This document shows positions 1 through 8,548 of a DNA stretch of 64,000 bases, piece after piece; within the stretch, counting starts at the first letter, position 1; the number at the start of each line of letters is the position of its first letter. The notes beneath the pieces were generated by a model. That model was given only the letters and a program-made list of their open reading frames with translations, had not been told where the DNA came from and searched no databases. A program made the position numbers and the translations under genes. Source of the DNA: Kitasatospora sp. NBC_01246 (lineage in GTDB: Bacteria; Actinomycetota; Actinomycetes; Streptomycetales; Streptomycetaceae). Location of the stretch: the NCBI RefSeq assembly GCF_036226505.1, contig NZ_CP108484.1, positions 1,612,001-1,676,000 of the forward strand, given 5' to 3'.

Positions 1-431
1 GCGCCGCCGACGGCGTCATCCTGGCCGGGCCGGAGTACCACGGGACCATCGGCGGGGCCCTGAAGAACGCCCTGGACCTGCTGGACTTCGAGCACGTCGA
101 GGGGAAGGTCTTCGGGGCGATCTGCGCGCTCGGCGGGCGCAACAACTCCAACGCGCTCAACCACCTGCGCCTGGTGGCCCGCTGGTACCGGGCCTGGATG
201 GTGCCCGAGCAGGTCGCCGTCCCGCAGGCCCGCGGCGCGCTGCCGGGCGGCGAGCCGGCCGATCCCGAGCTCGGTGCGCGGGTGGACGAGCTGGCCCGCA
301 GCGTGGCCCGGGCGGCGGCGCTGCTGCGGCCCGGGGCGGGCGGTCCGGCCGTCGTCGGGTCGGTCCGGCCGGGACCGGCCGTCCCGGAAGAAGTTCCGAA
401 CGTGTCCAGGACAGTCAAACGCGGGAGCTGA
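1..431 (+). CDS. NAD(P)H-dependent FMN reductase, 3' part
   Basis: The frame is open from base 3 to the TGA at 429-431; the 5' end lies outside the window. The visible part contains GPEYHGTIGGALKNALD followed by ALGGRNNSNALNHLR, the FMN-phosphate/dimer-interface region typical of the flavodoxin-like NADPH-dependent FMN reductase family. Such enzymes pass electrons from NAD(P)H to flavin or to small quinone, azo or metal substrates in the cytosol. The last 30 or so residues are Ala/Gly/Pro-rich and probably a disordered tail. The next gene begins only 21 bases downstream but seems to have its own promoter. The family call is firm; the substrate is unknown. Confidence 0.85.
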   Translation, partial: AADGVILAGPEYHGTIGGALKNALDLLDFEHVEGKVFGAICALGGRNNSNALNHLRLVARWYRAWMVPEQVAVPQARGALPGGEPADPELGARVDELARSVARAAALLRPGAGGPAVVGSVRPGPAVPEEVPNVSRTVKRGS

Positions 432-452
432 CCCGTTGGTAGCGTCACCCCT

Positions 453-1091
453 GTGAATAAGACGCACACATTGGGTGCGCATTTCCAGGGGGCCGGAGAA
501 TGGTTCCCGGTGCACCCCAGACCACTTCTCGTGATCAGTCTCCGCCATCCGTCCAACGGAACTCCGCGGGAGGCGACCTGGCTTCGCCTCACCGCATTTC
601 TGTTCAATCGCGGGATTTCCGACGACCGCACCGTCGGTATCGAAGTCCTGTACGACGATCCGGAGTCCACGGCGCCCGACCGGCGGCGTTTCGACGCCTG
701 CCTGTCGGTGCCCCGGGACCGGGTCGCCGGGCTGTCCCTGCTCGATCCCCGCAGGGACAGCCTGGGCATCCGCGTGCTGCCCGTCCTGAGCGAACGGCTG
801 ATGCTCTGGCGGGGCGGTTCGGCCCAGGCCGAACCGCCCGTCCGCCACCGGCACGTCACACCGGCCGCCGACCTCCCGCTGCGGGCCAACTGGCCGCGCT
901 ACGAGGTCTACCGGGGCTCGCCCGTGCTCACGCCCGGGCACCCCGAGGTGATCGGCTGGTACGCCACCGCGGCCTCCTCGGCCGGCGCCGTGGGCGGCAG
1001 CCACCTCCCCCCGCGCACGCCCGCCACCGGCGTGCCCCGCCGGCCGTACGGTGCGGTCCGGCGCGCCTCCGGAAGGGGTCAACGACCATGA
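453..1091 (+). CDS. GyrI-like (effector-binding) domain protein
   Basis: This 212-residue protein starts at GTG 453. The stretch VGIEVLYDDPESTAPDRRRF followed by DACLSVP resembles the GyrI/AraC effector-binding fold, in which a small ligand sits between two repeated SHS2 units; the DDPE...R.DA core is the recognisable part. Stand-alone members bind small drugs or cyclic compounds. The C-terminal 45 residues are low complexity. No Shine-Dalgarno precedes the GTG, but TAGCGT at 440-445 would be a -10 placing transcription start at about the GTG, so a leaderless message is likely (inference). The stop overlaps the start of the methyltransferase gene in ATGA, so the two should be co-translated. 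Confidence 0.6.
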   Translation: MNKTHTLGAHFQGAGEWFPVHPRPLLVISLRHPSNGTPREATWLRLTAFLFNRGISDDRTVGIEVLYDDPESTAPDRRRFDACLSVPRDRVAGLSLLDPRRDSLGIRVLPVLSERLMLWRGGSAQAEPPVRHRHVTPAADLPLRANWPRYEVYRGSPVLTPGHPEVIGWYATAASSAGAVGGSHLPPRTPATGVPRRPYGAVRRASGRGQRP

Positions 1092-1687
1092 CCACGACGA
1101 CCACGATGAACTGGGACCGGGCCTACAAGGCCGGTGATCACCACCAGTACTGGGAGCTCAGCGCCCCCTCCCCCGACCTGGTCGGCTTCCTCGCCGCCAC
1201 CCCGCCCGCGCCCGGCGCCCGGGCCCTGGACCTCGGCTGCGGCACCGGCTGGGACACCGTCGCGCTGGCCCGGGCCGGGTACCGCGCGACCGGGGTCGAC
1301 ATCAGCGGCGAGGCCGTCGGCATGGCCGTCGCGCGCGCCGCCGAACTGGGCCTGGAGATCGAGCTGTCGGTCGGCGACGTCCGCGGACTCGACCTGCCGG
1401 ACGAGGAGTTCGACCTGCTGGTCGACCGCGGCTGCTTCCACCACCTCGGCCCGGACGACCGCGACCGCTACGCGGCCGAGGTGGCCCGGCTGCTGGCCCC
1501 CGGCGGCCTGCTCTACCTGCGCGGGAGCCGGCAGGAGATGTTCCCCTTCAAGCCGGTGGACGCCGCCTCGCTCGCCCGGCACTTCCCCTCGGACCGGTTC
1601 AGCACCGGCCCGTTGATGCCCTTCCAGCTCCACACCGACGTCCTCCAGCTGGACGCCAACGCGGTGGTCCTGCGCCGCGCCGACTGA
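1088..1687 (+). CDS. class I SAM-dependent methyltransferase
   Basis: 199 residues, ATG start inside the ATGA overlap with the GyrI-like gene, preceded by GGAAGGGG. Motif I is ALDLGCGTGWDTVALA at about residues 40-55, motif II acidic residue in GVDIS, and GDVRGLDLPDEEFDLLV corresponds to the SAM adenine-binding and post-motif strands. It is a small Rossmann-type methyltransferase of the Methyltransf_11/25 type with no obvious substrate-binding insert. The overlap with a ligand-binding protein and the exporter 200 bases downstream suggest a small-molecule modification or resistance role, which is inference. Confidence 0.85.
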   Translation: MTTTTTMNWDRAYKAGDHHQYWELSAPSPDLVGFLAATPPAPGARALDLGCGTGWDTVALARAGYRATGVDISGEAVGMAVARAAELGLEIELSVGDVRGLDLPDEEFDLLVDRGCFHHLGPDDRDRYAAEVARLLAPGGLLYLRGSRQEMFPFKPVDAASLARHFPSDRFSTGPLMPFQLHTDVLQLDANAVVLRRAD

Positions 1688-1887
1688 CTCCGGGGCGGCC
1701 CCCGCCGCCCGCCGGCGCGCCCGTGCGGCGCGACCGCCACCCTTGCGGCGCACCGCCGCGACCACCCCTCGCGATCCGTTTCGCGCCGGCCTGACCGAGA
1801 CCGGCGGACATTCCGTGCTTCCCCGTTTCCGGAGCCCGATGCCCGCTTCGTCCGACGGCTTCCGGCGCTCCAAGAAATGAGCCACCT

Positions 1888-3519
1888 ATGCCCACCCCGC
1901 AAAGCCGGGACAAAAGTCCCTGGCTCATCCTCGGCGTGCTCAGTATGGGCTTCTTCATGACGCTGCTCGATATGACGATCGTCAATATCGCGCTGCCCCA
2001 TGTGATGACCGGAGTACACGCCTCGCTGGACGAGGGCCTGTGGGTGTTCAGCGCCTACATCCTCGGCTACGCCACCCTGCTCATCGTCGCCGGCCGGCTC
2101 GGCGACCTGTTCGGGCCCCGCCGGGTCTACCTGTACGGCCTGGCGGTGTTCGTGGTCGCCTCCTGCGTGTGCGGGGTCGCCCCCAACGCGGGCGTGCTGA
2201 TCGCGGCCCGGGCCGTCCAGGGCATCGGCGGGGCCATGCTCGCCCCGCAGATCCTGCCGATCGTCACCATGGTCTTCCCGCCCTCCAAGTGGGGCGCGGC
2301 GTTCGGGTTCACCGGCGCGCTCTCCGGGCTCGCGGTGCTCACCGGGCCGACCCTGGGCGGGGTCATCGTCAGCTACCTGGACTGGCGGTGGATCTTCTAC
2401 CTCAACCTGCCGATCGGCATCGCCACCGCCTACCTGGTGCTGCGGCACGTCCACGACTACCGGCCGGGCAAACGCCAGCCGCTCGCCGTGCTGCCCACCG
2501 CCCTGCTCGTCCTCGGCCTCACCGCGCTGGCCTTCGGCCTGATCGAGGGCGAACGCCTGGAGTGGAACGCCACCGCCTGGGCGGCGATCGCGGCGGGGCT
2601 CATGGTCCTGACGTACTTCGTCCTGGACCAGCGCAGGCACCAGCGGTCCGGCCCGCTGCTCCCCTTCGACCTGCTGCGACTGCGCAACTTCGCCCCCGCC
2701 AACATCATCGCGGCGATCATGGGCTTCTCGATGCTCGGCGCCTTCCTGCCGATCTCGCTCTACCTCCAGACCGTGCTCGGGATGTCCCCGCTGCGGGCCG
2801 GCTTCACCATCGCCGCGATGCCGCTCACCTCGGCGCTGGTCGCCGGGGTCGGCGGCAAGCTCTCCGACCGCGGCTCGGGCAAGGCCGTCATCCTGACCGG
2901 GCTGGCCTGCTTCACCGCCGGGCTGGGCTCGTTCGTCCTGGTCACCGGGACGGACACCGGCACGCTCCAGCTGATCGGCCCGTTCGTGCTGGCCGGCCTC
3001 GGCATGGGCCTGGTGTTCTCGCCGCTGTTCAGCGTCGGCATGCGCCAGGTCCCGCCGCCGCAGGCCGGGGTGGCCTCCGGACTGGTCAACACCGCCCAGG
3101 AGATCGGCGGCCTGCTGGCCAGCGCGGCGATCGGCGCGATCCTGTCGCTGCGGCTCTCCAGCGGCCTGCGCGGCTGGGTGAACGAGCAGGCGCTCGCACT
3201 GCCGCCGGAGGCCCGGGAGGGCTTCAAGCGGGCGTTCGCCCCGCTCACCGACGGCGCCCTGAAGATCGGCAGCGGCGGTCCGCCCCCCGCCCTGGCCGGG
3301 GCCGACCCGGCGCAGGCGGCCAAGGTCCAGGACGCCTTCGCCGAGGCCTTCACCAGCGCCATGCACAGCGGACTGCTCCTGCCGGTGGGCCTGCTGGCCG
3401 TCGGCTGGGTGGCCGCCCTGCTCCTCATCCGGGACGTCCCGGCACCGGCCTTCGGAGCTCCACGACCGCCCGCCGCCAGGGCCACGGGCAGCGCCCCGGC
3501 GGCGGCCGAGAAGGCCTGA
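1888..3519 (+). CDS. MFS drug exporter, DHA2 (EmrB/QacA) type
   Basis: 543 residues. The hydrophobic profile fits the 14-helix DHA2 branch of the major facilitator superfamily: helix 1 carries LLDMTIVNIALP (motif D1), the loop between helices 2 and 3 carries GRLGDLFGPRRV (motif A), and GFTGALSGLAVLTGPTLGG matches motif C of proton antiporters. Members expel antibiotics and cationic dyes using the proton gradient. A 60-residue loop before the final helix is predicted outside or in the last loop. The upstream ribosome site is weak. The position beside a methyltransferase and a ligand-binding protein fits a self-resistance or export module; the substrate cannot be read from sequence. Confidence 0.92.
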   Translation: MPTPQSRDKSPWLILGVLSMGFFMTLLDMTIVNIALPHVMTGVHASLDEGLWVFSAYILGYATLLIVAGRLGDLFGPRRVYLYGLAVFVVASCVCGVAPNAGVLIAARAVQGIGGAMLAPQILPIVTMVFPPSKWGAAFGFTGALSGLAVLTGPTLGGVIVSYLDWRWIFYLNLPIGIATAYLVLRHVHDYRPGKRQPLAVLPTALLVLGLTALAFGLIEGERLEWNATAWAAIAAGLMVLTYFVLDQRRHQRSGPLLPFDLLRLRNFAPANIIAAIMGFSMLGAFLPISLYLQTVLGMSPLRAGFTIAAMPLTSALVAGVGGKLSDRGSGKAVILTGLACFTAGLGSFVLVTGTDTGTLQLIGPFVLAGLGMGLVFSPLFSVGMRQVPPPQAGVASGLVNTAQEIGGLLASAAIGAILSLRLSSGLRGWVNEQALALPPEAREGFKRAFAPLTDGALKIGSGGPPPALAGADPAQAAKVQDAFAEAFTSAMHSGLLLPVGLLAVGWVAALLLIRDVPAPAFGAPRPPAARATGSAPAAAEKA

Positions 3520-3648
3520 GGCCACCGGACCGGTGGCTCCGCGCCACCGACCGACGTCCCCCGTCCACCATCCACCCACCACCTACCGATCCGAACCGCA
3601 TCCGACCGGTCCGCACCGGCGGCACGAACAGAACCGAGGAGTCATCCG

Positions 3649-4350
3649 ATGTCCCAGTCCCCCGTGGTGCTGTCCACGCACATGATGGCGACGTACATGG
3701 TCAAGCCCGGCTGCGCCGAGCAGGCCCGTGACATCATCGCCCGGCACTGGCCCACCCTGAAGGCGCACGGCCTGGTCACCGACGAGCCCGCCACCGTCTA
3801 CCACAGCGAGAGCGAGCACGGTCCGGTCTTCTTCGAGATCGTCACCTGGGTCGACGAGAACGCGGTCAGCCGCGCCTTCAACACCCCGGACGTCAACGCG
3901 ATCTGGCAGGAGATGGCGGCGATCACCGAGGCCCGCGAGGGCCGGCCGCCGGTCGACTACCCGATCGTGCACCGGATGGGCTACTTCCAGGACGAGCCCG
4001 ACCTCCCCGAGGAGGACGCCTACACCGGGCTCGCCCACTACCTCGTCCGCCCGGACAAGGTCGCCGAGTTCCACGAGCTGATGGCCCGTGACTGGCCGAC
4101 CCTGCGCGACGAGAAGCTGACCACCGGCGACCGCGCCGTCGTCTACTTCGGCGAGGACGCCACCGGCCCGTTCTTCCTGGAGATCGTCCGCTGGTACGAC
4201 CAGCAGGGCCCCAGCATCGCGTACCGCAACGACAAGGTCAGCGCGATCTGGCAGGACGTGTTCCGCTACACCGAGGGCCGCAGCGGCCGCCCCGCCTCCG
4301 AGTACCTGTGGGCCGGCGAGATCCGCTACCCGTACCACGACGCCGACTGA
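3649..4350 (+). CDS. tandem-duplicated dimeric alpha-beta barrel-like protein
   Basis: 233 residues, ATG after a good GAGGAG site. The protein is two copies of one unit of about 100 residues. Copy 1 (about 10-110) and copy 2 (about 127-230) share WPTL, VY, GP-F-EIV-W, AIWQ, TE and GRP at matching spacing. The size and pattern resemble ABM/NIPSNAP/Dabb-type ferredoxin-like units that normally form dimeric barrels, so the gene would encode a fused pseudo-dimer. I do not recognise a specific enzyme. It follows the DHA2 exporter by 129 bases and is closed by a strong terminator. Heme, quinone or polyketide-like ligands are possible from fold analogy only. Confidence 0.6.
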   Translation: MSQSPVVLSTHMMATYMVKPGCAEQARDIIARHWPTLKAHGLVTDEPATVYHSESEHGPVFFEIVTWVDENAVSRAFNTPDVNAIWQEMAAITEAREGRPPVDYPIVHRMGYFQDEPDLPEEDAYTGLAHYLVRPDKVAEFHELMARDWPTLRDEKLTTGDRAVVYFGEDATGPFFLEIVRWYDQQGPSIAYRNDKVSAIWQDVFRYTEGRSGRPASEYLWAGEIRYPYHDAD

Positions 4351-4360
4351 CGTAACGTCA
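4348..4360. other. short palindrome TGACGTAACGTCA at a stop codon
   Basis: TGACGTAACGTCA has six-base arms around one central base and overlaps the stop of the tandem-barrel gene. It resembles another palindrome at 10081-10095 (shared TGACGT..CGTCA). It may be chance or a regulator site. Confidence 0.3.
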
Positions 4361-4384
4361 ACACCTCAGAGAAACATCAGCGTT

Positions 4385-4418
4385 CGGACGGGCCGGGGCT
4401 CCGCCCCCGGCCCGTCCG
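4385..4418 (+). terminator. intrinsic terminator after the tandem-barrel gene
   Basis: A perfect 14-bp stem (4385-4398 with 4405-4418) and a 6-base loop, very GC-rich, starting 35 bases after the stop codon at 4350. There is no U tract, as is usual in Streptomyces. Confidence 0.75.
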
Positions 4419-4443
4419 GCCCCGTCCGACCGGAGCTTCCTCG

Positions 4444-5232
4444 GTGACCCGCAAGACCCCCCAGACCTTCGACACCCCGCCCGCCCCCGTCCTGGCCGAC
4501 CGGCTCAGGTCCGAGCTGGAGGACAGCGCCGTGCCCGGCCGGGCCGACGGCGAGAAGGCCTACCTGAAGAGCCGGCTGGAGCACATCGGCGTACCGCTGC
4601 CCGCCATGCGCACCGTGGTGCGCAACTTCGTCCGCCGCCACCCCGGGATCGACCGGGACACCCTCCTGGAGCTCACCGAGGAGCTCTGGGCCCCGCCCGT
4701 CCACGAATCGCGCTCCTGCGCCGCGCTGCTCCTGGAGAGCCGCTCCGACCTGCTGGTCCGCGAGGACACCGGCTACCTGGAACAGCTGCTGCGCGAGTGC
4801 GAGACCTGGGCGCACGTCGACCTGATCGCCCCCAAGGGCGCCGGCGCCCTGCTGCTGCGGCTGCCGGAGACCGCCGAGGACTTCCTGCGCTGGAGCCGGG
4901 ACGACCACCAGTGGGTACGGCGCGGCGGCATCCTGTCCTACCTGCTGGCCCTGCGCGACCGGGGCGAGTTCCCGCACTACTTCGCCGCCTTCGGCGAACT
5001 CGCCGACCCGCTGCTGACCGACTCCCGGTTCTTCGTGCGCAAGGCGCTGGGCTGGGCCCTGCGCGAGGGCGCCAAGCACCACCCCGAGGAGGTCGCCGAC
5101 TGGCTGCGCGCCCGCCTGCCCCGGGTCTCCGGGCTCACCCTGCGCGAGGCGATCCGGCCGATCGACGACGACACCTGCCGGAGCCTCCTGCAGGAGCACG
5201 CCGAACTCGGCGGGCGCCGACCGCGCGGCTGA
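4444..5232 (+). CDS. DNA alkylation repair protein, AlkD-like
   Basis: 262 residues from GTG 4444, with GGAG upstream. The protein is all alpha-helical with repeated W/L/R-rich helices, for example KSRLEHIGVPLPAMR near the N-terminus and HQWVRRGGILSYLLAL in the centre, the pattern of the ALK (HEAT-like) repeats of AlkC/AlkD glycosylases. AlkD removes positively charged N3- and N7-alkyl bases from DNA without base flipping. FFVRKALGWALRE resembles the family's conserved FxxKAxGWxLR element. The gene lies between a terminator and the oxidoreductase gene 48 bases downstream, so it may share a transcript with it. Confidence 0.85.
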   Translation: MTRKTPQTFDTPPAPVLADRLRSELEDSAVPGRADGEKAYLKSRLEHIGVPLPAMRTVVRNFVRRHPGIDRDTLLELTEELWAPPVHESRSCAALLLESRSDLLVREDTGYLEQLLRECETWAHVDLIAPKGAGALLLRLPETAEDFLRWSRDDHQWVRRGGILSYLLALRDRGEFPHYFAAFGELADPLLTDSRFFVRKALGWALREGAKHHPEEVADWLRARLPRVSGLTLREAIRPIDDDTCRSLLQEHAELGGRRPRG

Positions 5233-5280
5233 CCGCCCGCGCCGCGCCCGGCCGCCACCGCACACCGCCCGGAGGCCCGC

Positions 5281-7461
5281 ATGACCACGCACAGTCCCGC
5301 CGACCGGCACCGCCGGCCGCTCCCGGTCGTCCAGGTGCTCGCCGAGGACGGCCGGCACCGGACGATCTGCCGGATGTGCCACGGCGGCTGCGGCGCCGTC
5401 GTGACCGTCGACCAGGGGCGGCTGACCGCCATCGAGGGCGACCCGGACAACCCGAACAACCACGGGTTCCTCTGCGCCAAGGGCCGCGCCTCGCTGGAGC
5501 ACCTCAACCACCCCGACCGGCTGACCACGCCGCTGCTGCGCACCGGGCCGCGCGGCAGCGGCGAGTTCCGGCCGATCGGCTGGGACGAGGCGCTGGAGCG
5601 GACGGCCGTCGCGCTCGACCGGGCCCGGATCGAGCACGGCCCGGAGGCGGTGGTGCTGGCCCAGGGCACCGACCGCAACTACCAGGAGTGGCTCTTCCGG
5701 TTCGCCAACAGCTTCGGCACGCCCAATGTGCTCGGCCCGGCGCACGTCTGCTTCTACCCGAGGGTGATGGCCGGCATCCTCACCGCGGGCGGCTTCACCT
5801 TCTGCGACTACGAGGGCCGGCCCGACCTGGTCCTGGTCTGGGGCTCCAACAAGGCGCTCACCCACGGCGACGGGGTGATCGGCACCCGGCTGCTCGCCTC
5901 CGTCCGGGACGGCTCCCGGATGATCGTGATCGACCCCCGGCGGACCTCGCTGGCCGCCCGCGCCGAGCAGTTCCTCCAGGTCCGCCCGGGCGGGGACGCG
6001 GCGCTGGCGCTCGCGATGATCCACACCGTGATCGAGGCGGACGCCTACGACCACGCCTTCGTCGAGAAGTACACCGTCGGCTTCGAGGACCTCGCCGCCC
6101 ACGTCGCCGACTGGACGCCGGAGTCGGTCGCCGAGCGGACCGGCGTGCCGGCCGACCTGATCAGATCGGCCGCCCTCGCCTACGCGGCCGCGCCGAGCGC
6201 CGCGATCGAACTCGGCACCGGGCCCCAGCAGCACCGCGACTCCTTCCACACCTGCCGGGCGGTCCTGCTGCTCTCGGCGATCTGCGGCAACCTGGACCGG
6301 CCCGGCGGCGACGTCCTGTGGGACCCGCCCGGCATCGACGGCCGCCGGTCCTTCCCGCGCGCCGAGCTGCTGGCGCCCGAGCAGGCCGCCAAGCGCCTCG
6401 GCGGCGACCGGCACCGCATCCTGGCGATGTCCGGCTGGGCCCACCCCGGCTCCGTCTGGGACGCCGTGCTCGCACCCGACGCCCCGCACCCGGTGACCAC
6501 CATGCTGGTGCACGGCAGCAACCTGCTGCTCAACTACGCCGACTCGGACCGCGTCCGGCGGGCCCTGGAGCGGCTGGACTTCCTCGCCGTCGCCGACCTG
6601 CGGCTCACCCCGACCGCCGCCATGGCCGACGTCGTGCTCCCGGTCGGCGGCTGGCTGGAGCGGGACCAGATCGTCGAGCACGCCCACTACGTCGCGGCCC
6701 GCCGGGCCTTCGCCAAGGTCGGCGACACCCGCTCCGACGAGTGGATCCTCACCGAACTGGCCCACCGGCTGGGCCTGTCCGCCGACTTCTGGCCGGACGC
6801 CGCGGACTCCCTGGACACCCGGCTGGAGCCGATCGGCATGGACTGGCGGCAGCTGGCCGAACTCCACTACCGGGCGACCCCCCTGGAGTACCACAAGTAC
6901 CGCAGCCGCGGCTTCGGCACCCGCAGCGGCAAGGTCGGGCTGCGCTGCGACGCCCTGCGCGCCTTCGGCTACCCGCCGCTGCCCACCCCCGGCCCGCCGG
7001 TCGGCGGCCCGGAGGACGGCCCCTACCTGCTCACCTCGGCGCACTCGGCGTTCTACTTCAACTCCGAGTTCCGCGACCTGCCCTCGCTGCGCTCCAAGGA
7101 GCCCGAGCCCCGGCTGGAGATGCACCCCGAGGCCGCCGCCCGCGAGGGCATCGCCGACGGCGAGTGGGCGGAACTCGCCACCCGCACCGGCCGCATCCGG
7201 CTGCGTGTCCTGCTCACCGACCGGATCGCCCCCGAGGTGGTGATGGCCCCCGCCGCCTGGTGGTACCCGGAGCGCGGCGCCGACGGCGGCTGGCGGGAGG
7301 CCAACGTCAACCTGCTGACCACCAACGAGGACGAGAACGCCGAGATGGGCTCCTCCACCTTCCGCGGCCTGCGCTGCACCGTCACCCGCGCGGCGGACCA
7401 GTCCCCGGCCCCGGGCGGACCGGCCGCCGCCGCGGCGGGTCCGCGGGCCCCGGGGCGGTGA
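5281..7461 (+). CDS. molybdopterin (Mo/W) oxidoreductase, 4Fe-4S
   Basis: 726 residues, ATG after GGAGG. Cys30, Cys33, Cys37 and Cys65 form the CxxCxxxC...C ligand set of the N-terminal [4Fe-4S] cluster, with the usual Lys two residues after the last Cys. Cys157 in HVCFYP is placed where the metal ligand of the DMSO-reductase superfamily lies. EWLFRFANSFGTPN and VLVWGSNKALTHGDG are typical pterin-binding surroundings, and residues from about 570 form the molybdopterin dinucleotide C-terminal domain. No Tat signal is present, so it should be cytosolic. No small electron-transfer subunit is encoded beside it. The class is certain; the substrate is not. Confidence 0.9.
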   Translation: MTTHSPADRHRRPLPVVQVLAEDGRHRTICRMCHGGCGAVVTVDQGRLTAIEGDPDNPNNHGFLCAKGRASLEHLNHPDRLTTPLLRTGPRGSGEFRPIGWDEALERTAVALDRARIEHGPEAVVLAQGTDRNYQEWLFRFANSFGTPNVLGPAHVCFYPRVMAGILTAGGFTFCDYEGRPDLVLVWGSNKALTHGDGVIGTRLLASVRDGSRMIVIDPRRTSLAARAEQFLQVRPGGDAALALAMIHTVIEADAYDHAFVEKYTVGFEDLAAHVADWTPESVAERTGVPADLIRSAALAYAAAPSAAIELGTGPQQHRDSFHTCRAVLLLSAICGNLDRPGGDVLWDPPGIDGRRSFPRAELLAPEQAAKRLGGDRHRILAMSGWAHPGSVWDAVLAPDAPHPVTTMLVHGSNLLLNYADSDRVRRALERLDFLAVADLRLTPTAAMADVVLPVGGWLERDQIVEHAHYVAARRAFAKVGDTRSDEWILTELAHRLGLSADFWPDAADSLDTRLEPIGMDWRQLAELHYRATPLEYHKYRSRGFGTRSGKVGLRCDALRAFGYPPLPTPGPPVGGPEDGPYLLTSAHSAFYFNSEFRDLPSLRSKEPEPRLEMHPEAAAREGIADGEWAELATRTGRIRLRVLLTDRIAPEVVMAPAAWWYPERGADGGWREANVNLLTTNEDENAEMGSSTFRGLRCTVTRAADQSPAPGGPAAAAAGPRAPGR

Positions 7462-7500
7462 GCCCGGCCGTCCGCCGGGCCGGCGGCGGGCGCCGACCGG

Positions 7501-8448
7501 TCAGCCGGCCCTCGCACTGCGGAACGCCTCCCGGTAGCTGTTGGGCGGGACGCCGACGATCCGCTTGAACTGGCGCCGCAGCGTGGTGGCCGTCCCCATC
7601 CCGGTGGCGACGGCCACCGCCTCGACGCTCTCGTCGGTGGCCTCCAGCAACTCCTGGGCCCGGCGGACCCGCTGGTTCAGCAGCCACTGGAGCGGTGTCT
7701 GCCCGAGCACCGACCGGAACTGCCGGCCGAGGTTGCGCGGGCTGGTGTTCGCCCGCCGCGCCAGGTCGGTCACGGTCAGCGGCCGGTCCAGCCGCTGCTG
7801 CGCCCAGGCGAGCACCTGGGTCAGCGGGTGGTCGCCCGTCGCCTGCACCGGTGTGGCCACGAACTGGGCCTGGCCGCCCGTGCGGTGCGGCGGCATGACC
7901 AGGCGACGGGCGACCGAGTTGGCGATCGCGGCACCGTGGTCGAGGTGGATCAGGTGCAGGCAGAGGTCCACGGCCGCCGCCTTGCCCGCGGAGGTGAGCA
8001 CGCTGCCGTTGTCCGTGTAGAGCACGTCCGGGTCGACCACGGCCAGCGGGTGGCGGGCGCTCAGCTCCGCGGTGTGGGCCCAGTGGGTGGTGGCCCGCCG
8101 GCCGTCCAGCAGGCCCGCCGCGCCGAGCACGAACGCGCCGGTGCAGAGCGAGGCCACCCGGGCGCCGGCCCGGTGCGCGGCGCGCACCGCCTCGACCAGC
8201 TCCGGGGGCGGCGGCTCGTCGAGGTCGGCCCAGGCGGGCACGATCACCGTGTCGGCGTCCACCAGGCGGTCCAGCCCGTGGTCCGGCTCGACGACGAACG
8301 GGCCGACCCGTACCGGCCCGGGCCCGCAGAGCACCACGTCGTACCAGCCGTCCACGGCCTCGCGCGGAGGATTGCCGAAGATCTCGTAGGCCACCCCCAG
8401 TTCGAAGTGCAGCAGGTTTCCGGCGGTCGGCAGCGCGACAGTGGGCAT
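7501..8448 (-). CDS. GlxA-type AraC family transcriptional regulator
   Basis: 315 residues from the ATG at 8448, chosen because the conserved strand MPTVALPTAGNLLHFELG begins there; the frame is open further upstream. The N-terminal 170 residues form a DJ-1/PfpI-like amidotransferase fold with the Cys elbow VASLCTGAFVLGAAGLLDG and TTHWAH. The C-terminal 100 residues form two AraC helix-turn-helices (TVTDLARRANTSPRNLGRQF and the GMGTATTLRRQFKR part). This architecture marks GlxA/FtrA regulators, which often control nearby detoxification or catabolic genes. It is divergent from the reductase gene at 8549, a likely target, and convergent with the oxidoreductase gene. Confidence 0.93.
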   Translation of the reverse strand: MPTVALPTAGNLLHFELGVAYEIFGNPPREAVDGWYDVVLCGPGPVRVGPFVVEPDHGLDRLVDADTVIVPAWADLDEPPPPELVEAVRAAHRAGARVASLCTGAFVLGAAGLLDGRRATTHWAHTAELSARHPLAVVDPDVLYTDNGSVLTSAGKAAAVDLCLHLIHLDHGAAIANSVARRLVMPPHRTGGQAQFVATPVQATGDHPLTQVLAWAQQRLDRPLTVTDLARRANTSPRNLGRQFRSVLGQTPLQWLLNQRVRRAQELLEATDESVEAVAVATGMGTATTLRRQFKRIVGVPPNSYREAFRSARAG

Positions 8449-8548
8449 GTCCGAAAGTGTACGGGTGTTGTCGTTCCGGACCATCACACCCGGGCCCCGC
8501 CGGCGACCAGACTGAGGGTCGACAGGACGACGAGAACGGGGAACAGCG

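Noticed and set aside
3520..3538. Small hairpin after the exporter gene as a terminator
   Set aside because: Only 8 bp with almost no loop; the next gene may be on the same transcript.
1513..3582. Long open frame antisense to the DHA2 exporter, and similar long antisense frames elsewhere (for example 4366-7125, 12635-15760)
   Set aside because: They are by-products of very high third-position GC; their translations are Gly/Arg/Pro/Gln-rich without motifs, and the opposite strand carries clear families.
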